Of a stretch of 22,847 nt of DNA, positions 22,735 to 22,847 are shown piece by piece (the first letter of the stretch is position 1; every line of letters starts with the position of its first letter). This DNA is from an uncultured Eubacteriales bacterium (lineage in GTDB: Bacteria > Bacillota > Clostridia > Oscillospirales > Acutalibacteraceae): the NCBI GenBank assembly GCA_910580045.1, contig CAJTXF010000038.1:1-22847 (forward strand), read 5' to 3'. Below the pieces are notes generated by a model. The model made no database searches, was not told the DNA's origin, and was given only the letters and a program-made list of their open reading frames with translations. The position numbers and the translations under genes were made by a program.

Positions 22735-22847
22735 TGGGGGTGCAAGTGCGTTTACTATACTGCCCCCCTGCCTCCCCGCGATACGGTTGTTTCAGGGCGT
22801 GTTCACATAAGCGTTCGTACGCGTCTTTTGGGCAAATTTTTGCCATC

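Overview
The window reads as chromosomal DNA of a GC-rich, Gram-positive anaerobe of the Clostridia, most likely in the Oscillospiraceae/Ruminococcaceae neighbourhood. This is an inference from high GC, strong AGGAGG-type ribosome binding sites, -35/-10 promoters with 17-bp spacers, an S-layer-homology (SLH) cell-wall enzyme, a sodium-pump decarboxylase operon, and intergenic sequence dense in short palindromic repeats. No rRNA, tRNA, CRISPR array, transposase or phage gene was seen. There are 15 protein genes, and all but the first lie on the + strand.

Layout. 1-61: hairpin repeat. 399-1964 (-): secreted SLH-domain GH5 glycosidase. From a divergent promoter pair at 2155-2222, a + strand operon runs through a GT2 glycosyltransferase, a Wzx-type flippase and a CDP-glycerol glycerophosphotransferase (2277-5749), ending at a terminator. 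A new promoter (5876-5904) drives a polyprenyl-phosphate sugar-phosphate transferase and a TagA/WecG-family glycosyltransferase (5971-8125). About 630 bp of repeat-rich noncoding DNA follows, then UDP-GlcNAc 2-epimerase (8754-9872), a 168-bp palindromic element, an LtaS-like membrane sulfatase-fold protein (10162-12186) and a GNAT acetyltransferase (12257-12856). A sodium-translocating decarboxylase operon occupies 13172-16973 (gamma-like subunit, free biotin carrier, beta membrane pump, alpha carboxyltransferase). Two overlapping, tandemly duplicated O-antigen-ligase-like membrane proteins (17309-20462) come next, then PTS enzyme I (20885-22579) behind a consensus promoter and a palindromic leader. 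A second copy of the first hairpin repeat, in inverted orientation, lies at 22674-22734.

How the genes fit together. Most of the window makes or exports a cell-envelope glycopolymer. The set is a hybrid. The ManNAc branch (2-epimerase plus TagA family) and the glycerophosphate transferase are typical of wall teichoic acid or secondary cell wall polymer (SCWP) synthesis. The priming transferase, Wzx flippase and ligase/polymerase-like proteins are typical of capsule or O-antigen routes. The SLH enzyme at the edge fits an SCWP interpretation, because SLH domains bind such polymers, but no CsaB pyruvyl transferase is present here. The decarboxylase operon and ptsI are metabolic (oxaloacetate/pyruvate/PEP node, Na+ gradient, sugar uptake) and have no obvious direct role in polymer synthesis.

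The least explained part of the window is its noncoding structure. It holds two copies of a palindromic, MITE-like element (one inside the ptsI leader), two 78-bp inverted copies of another repeat, a third hairpin family at two sites including inside the decarboxylase operon, and the inverted hairpin pair near the two ends.
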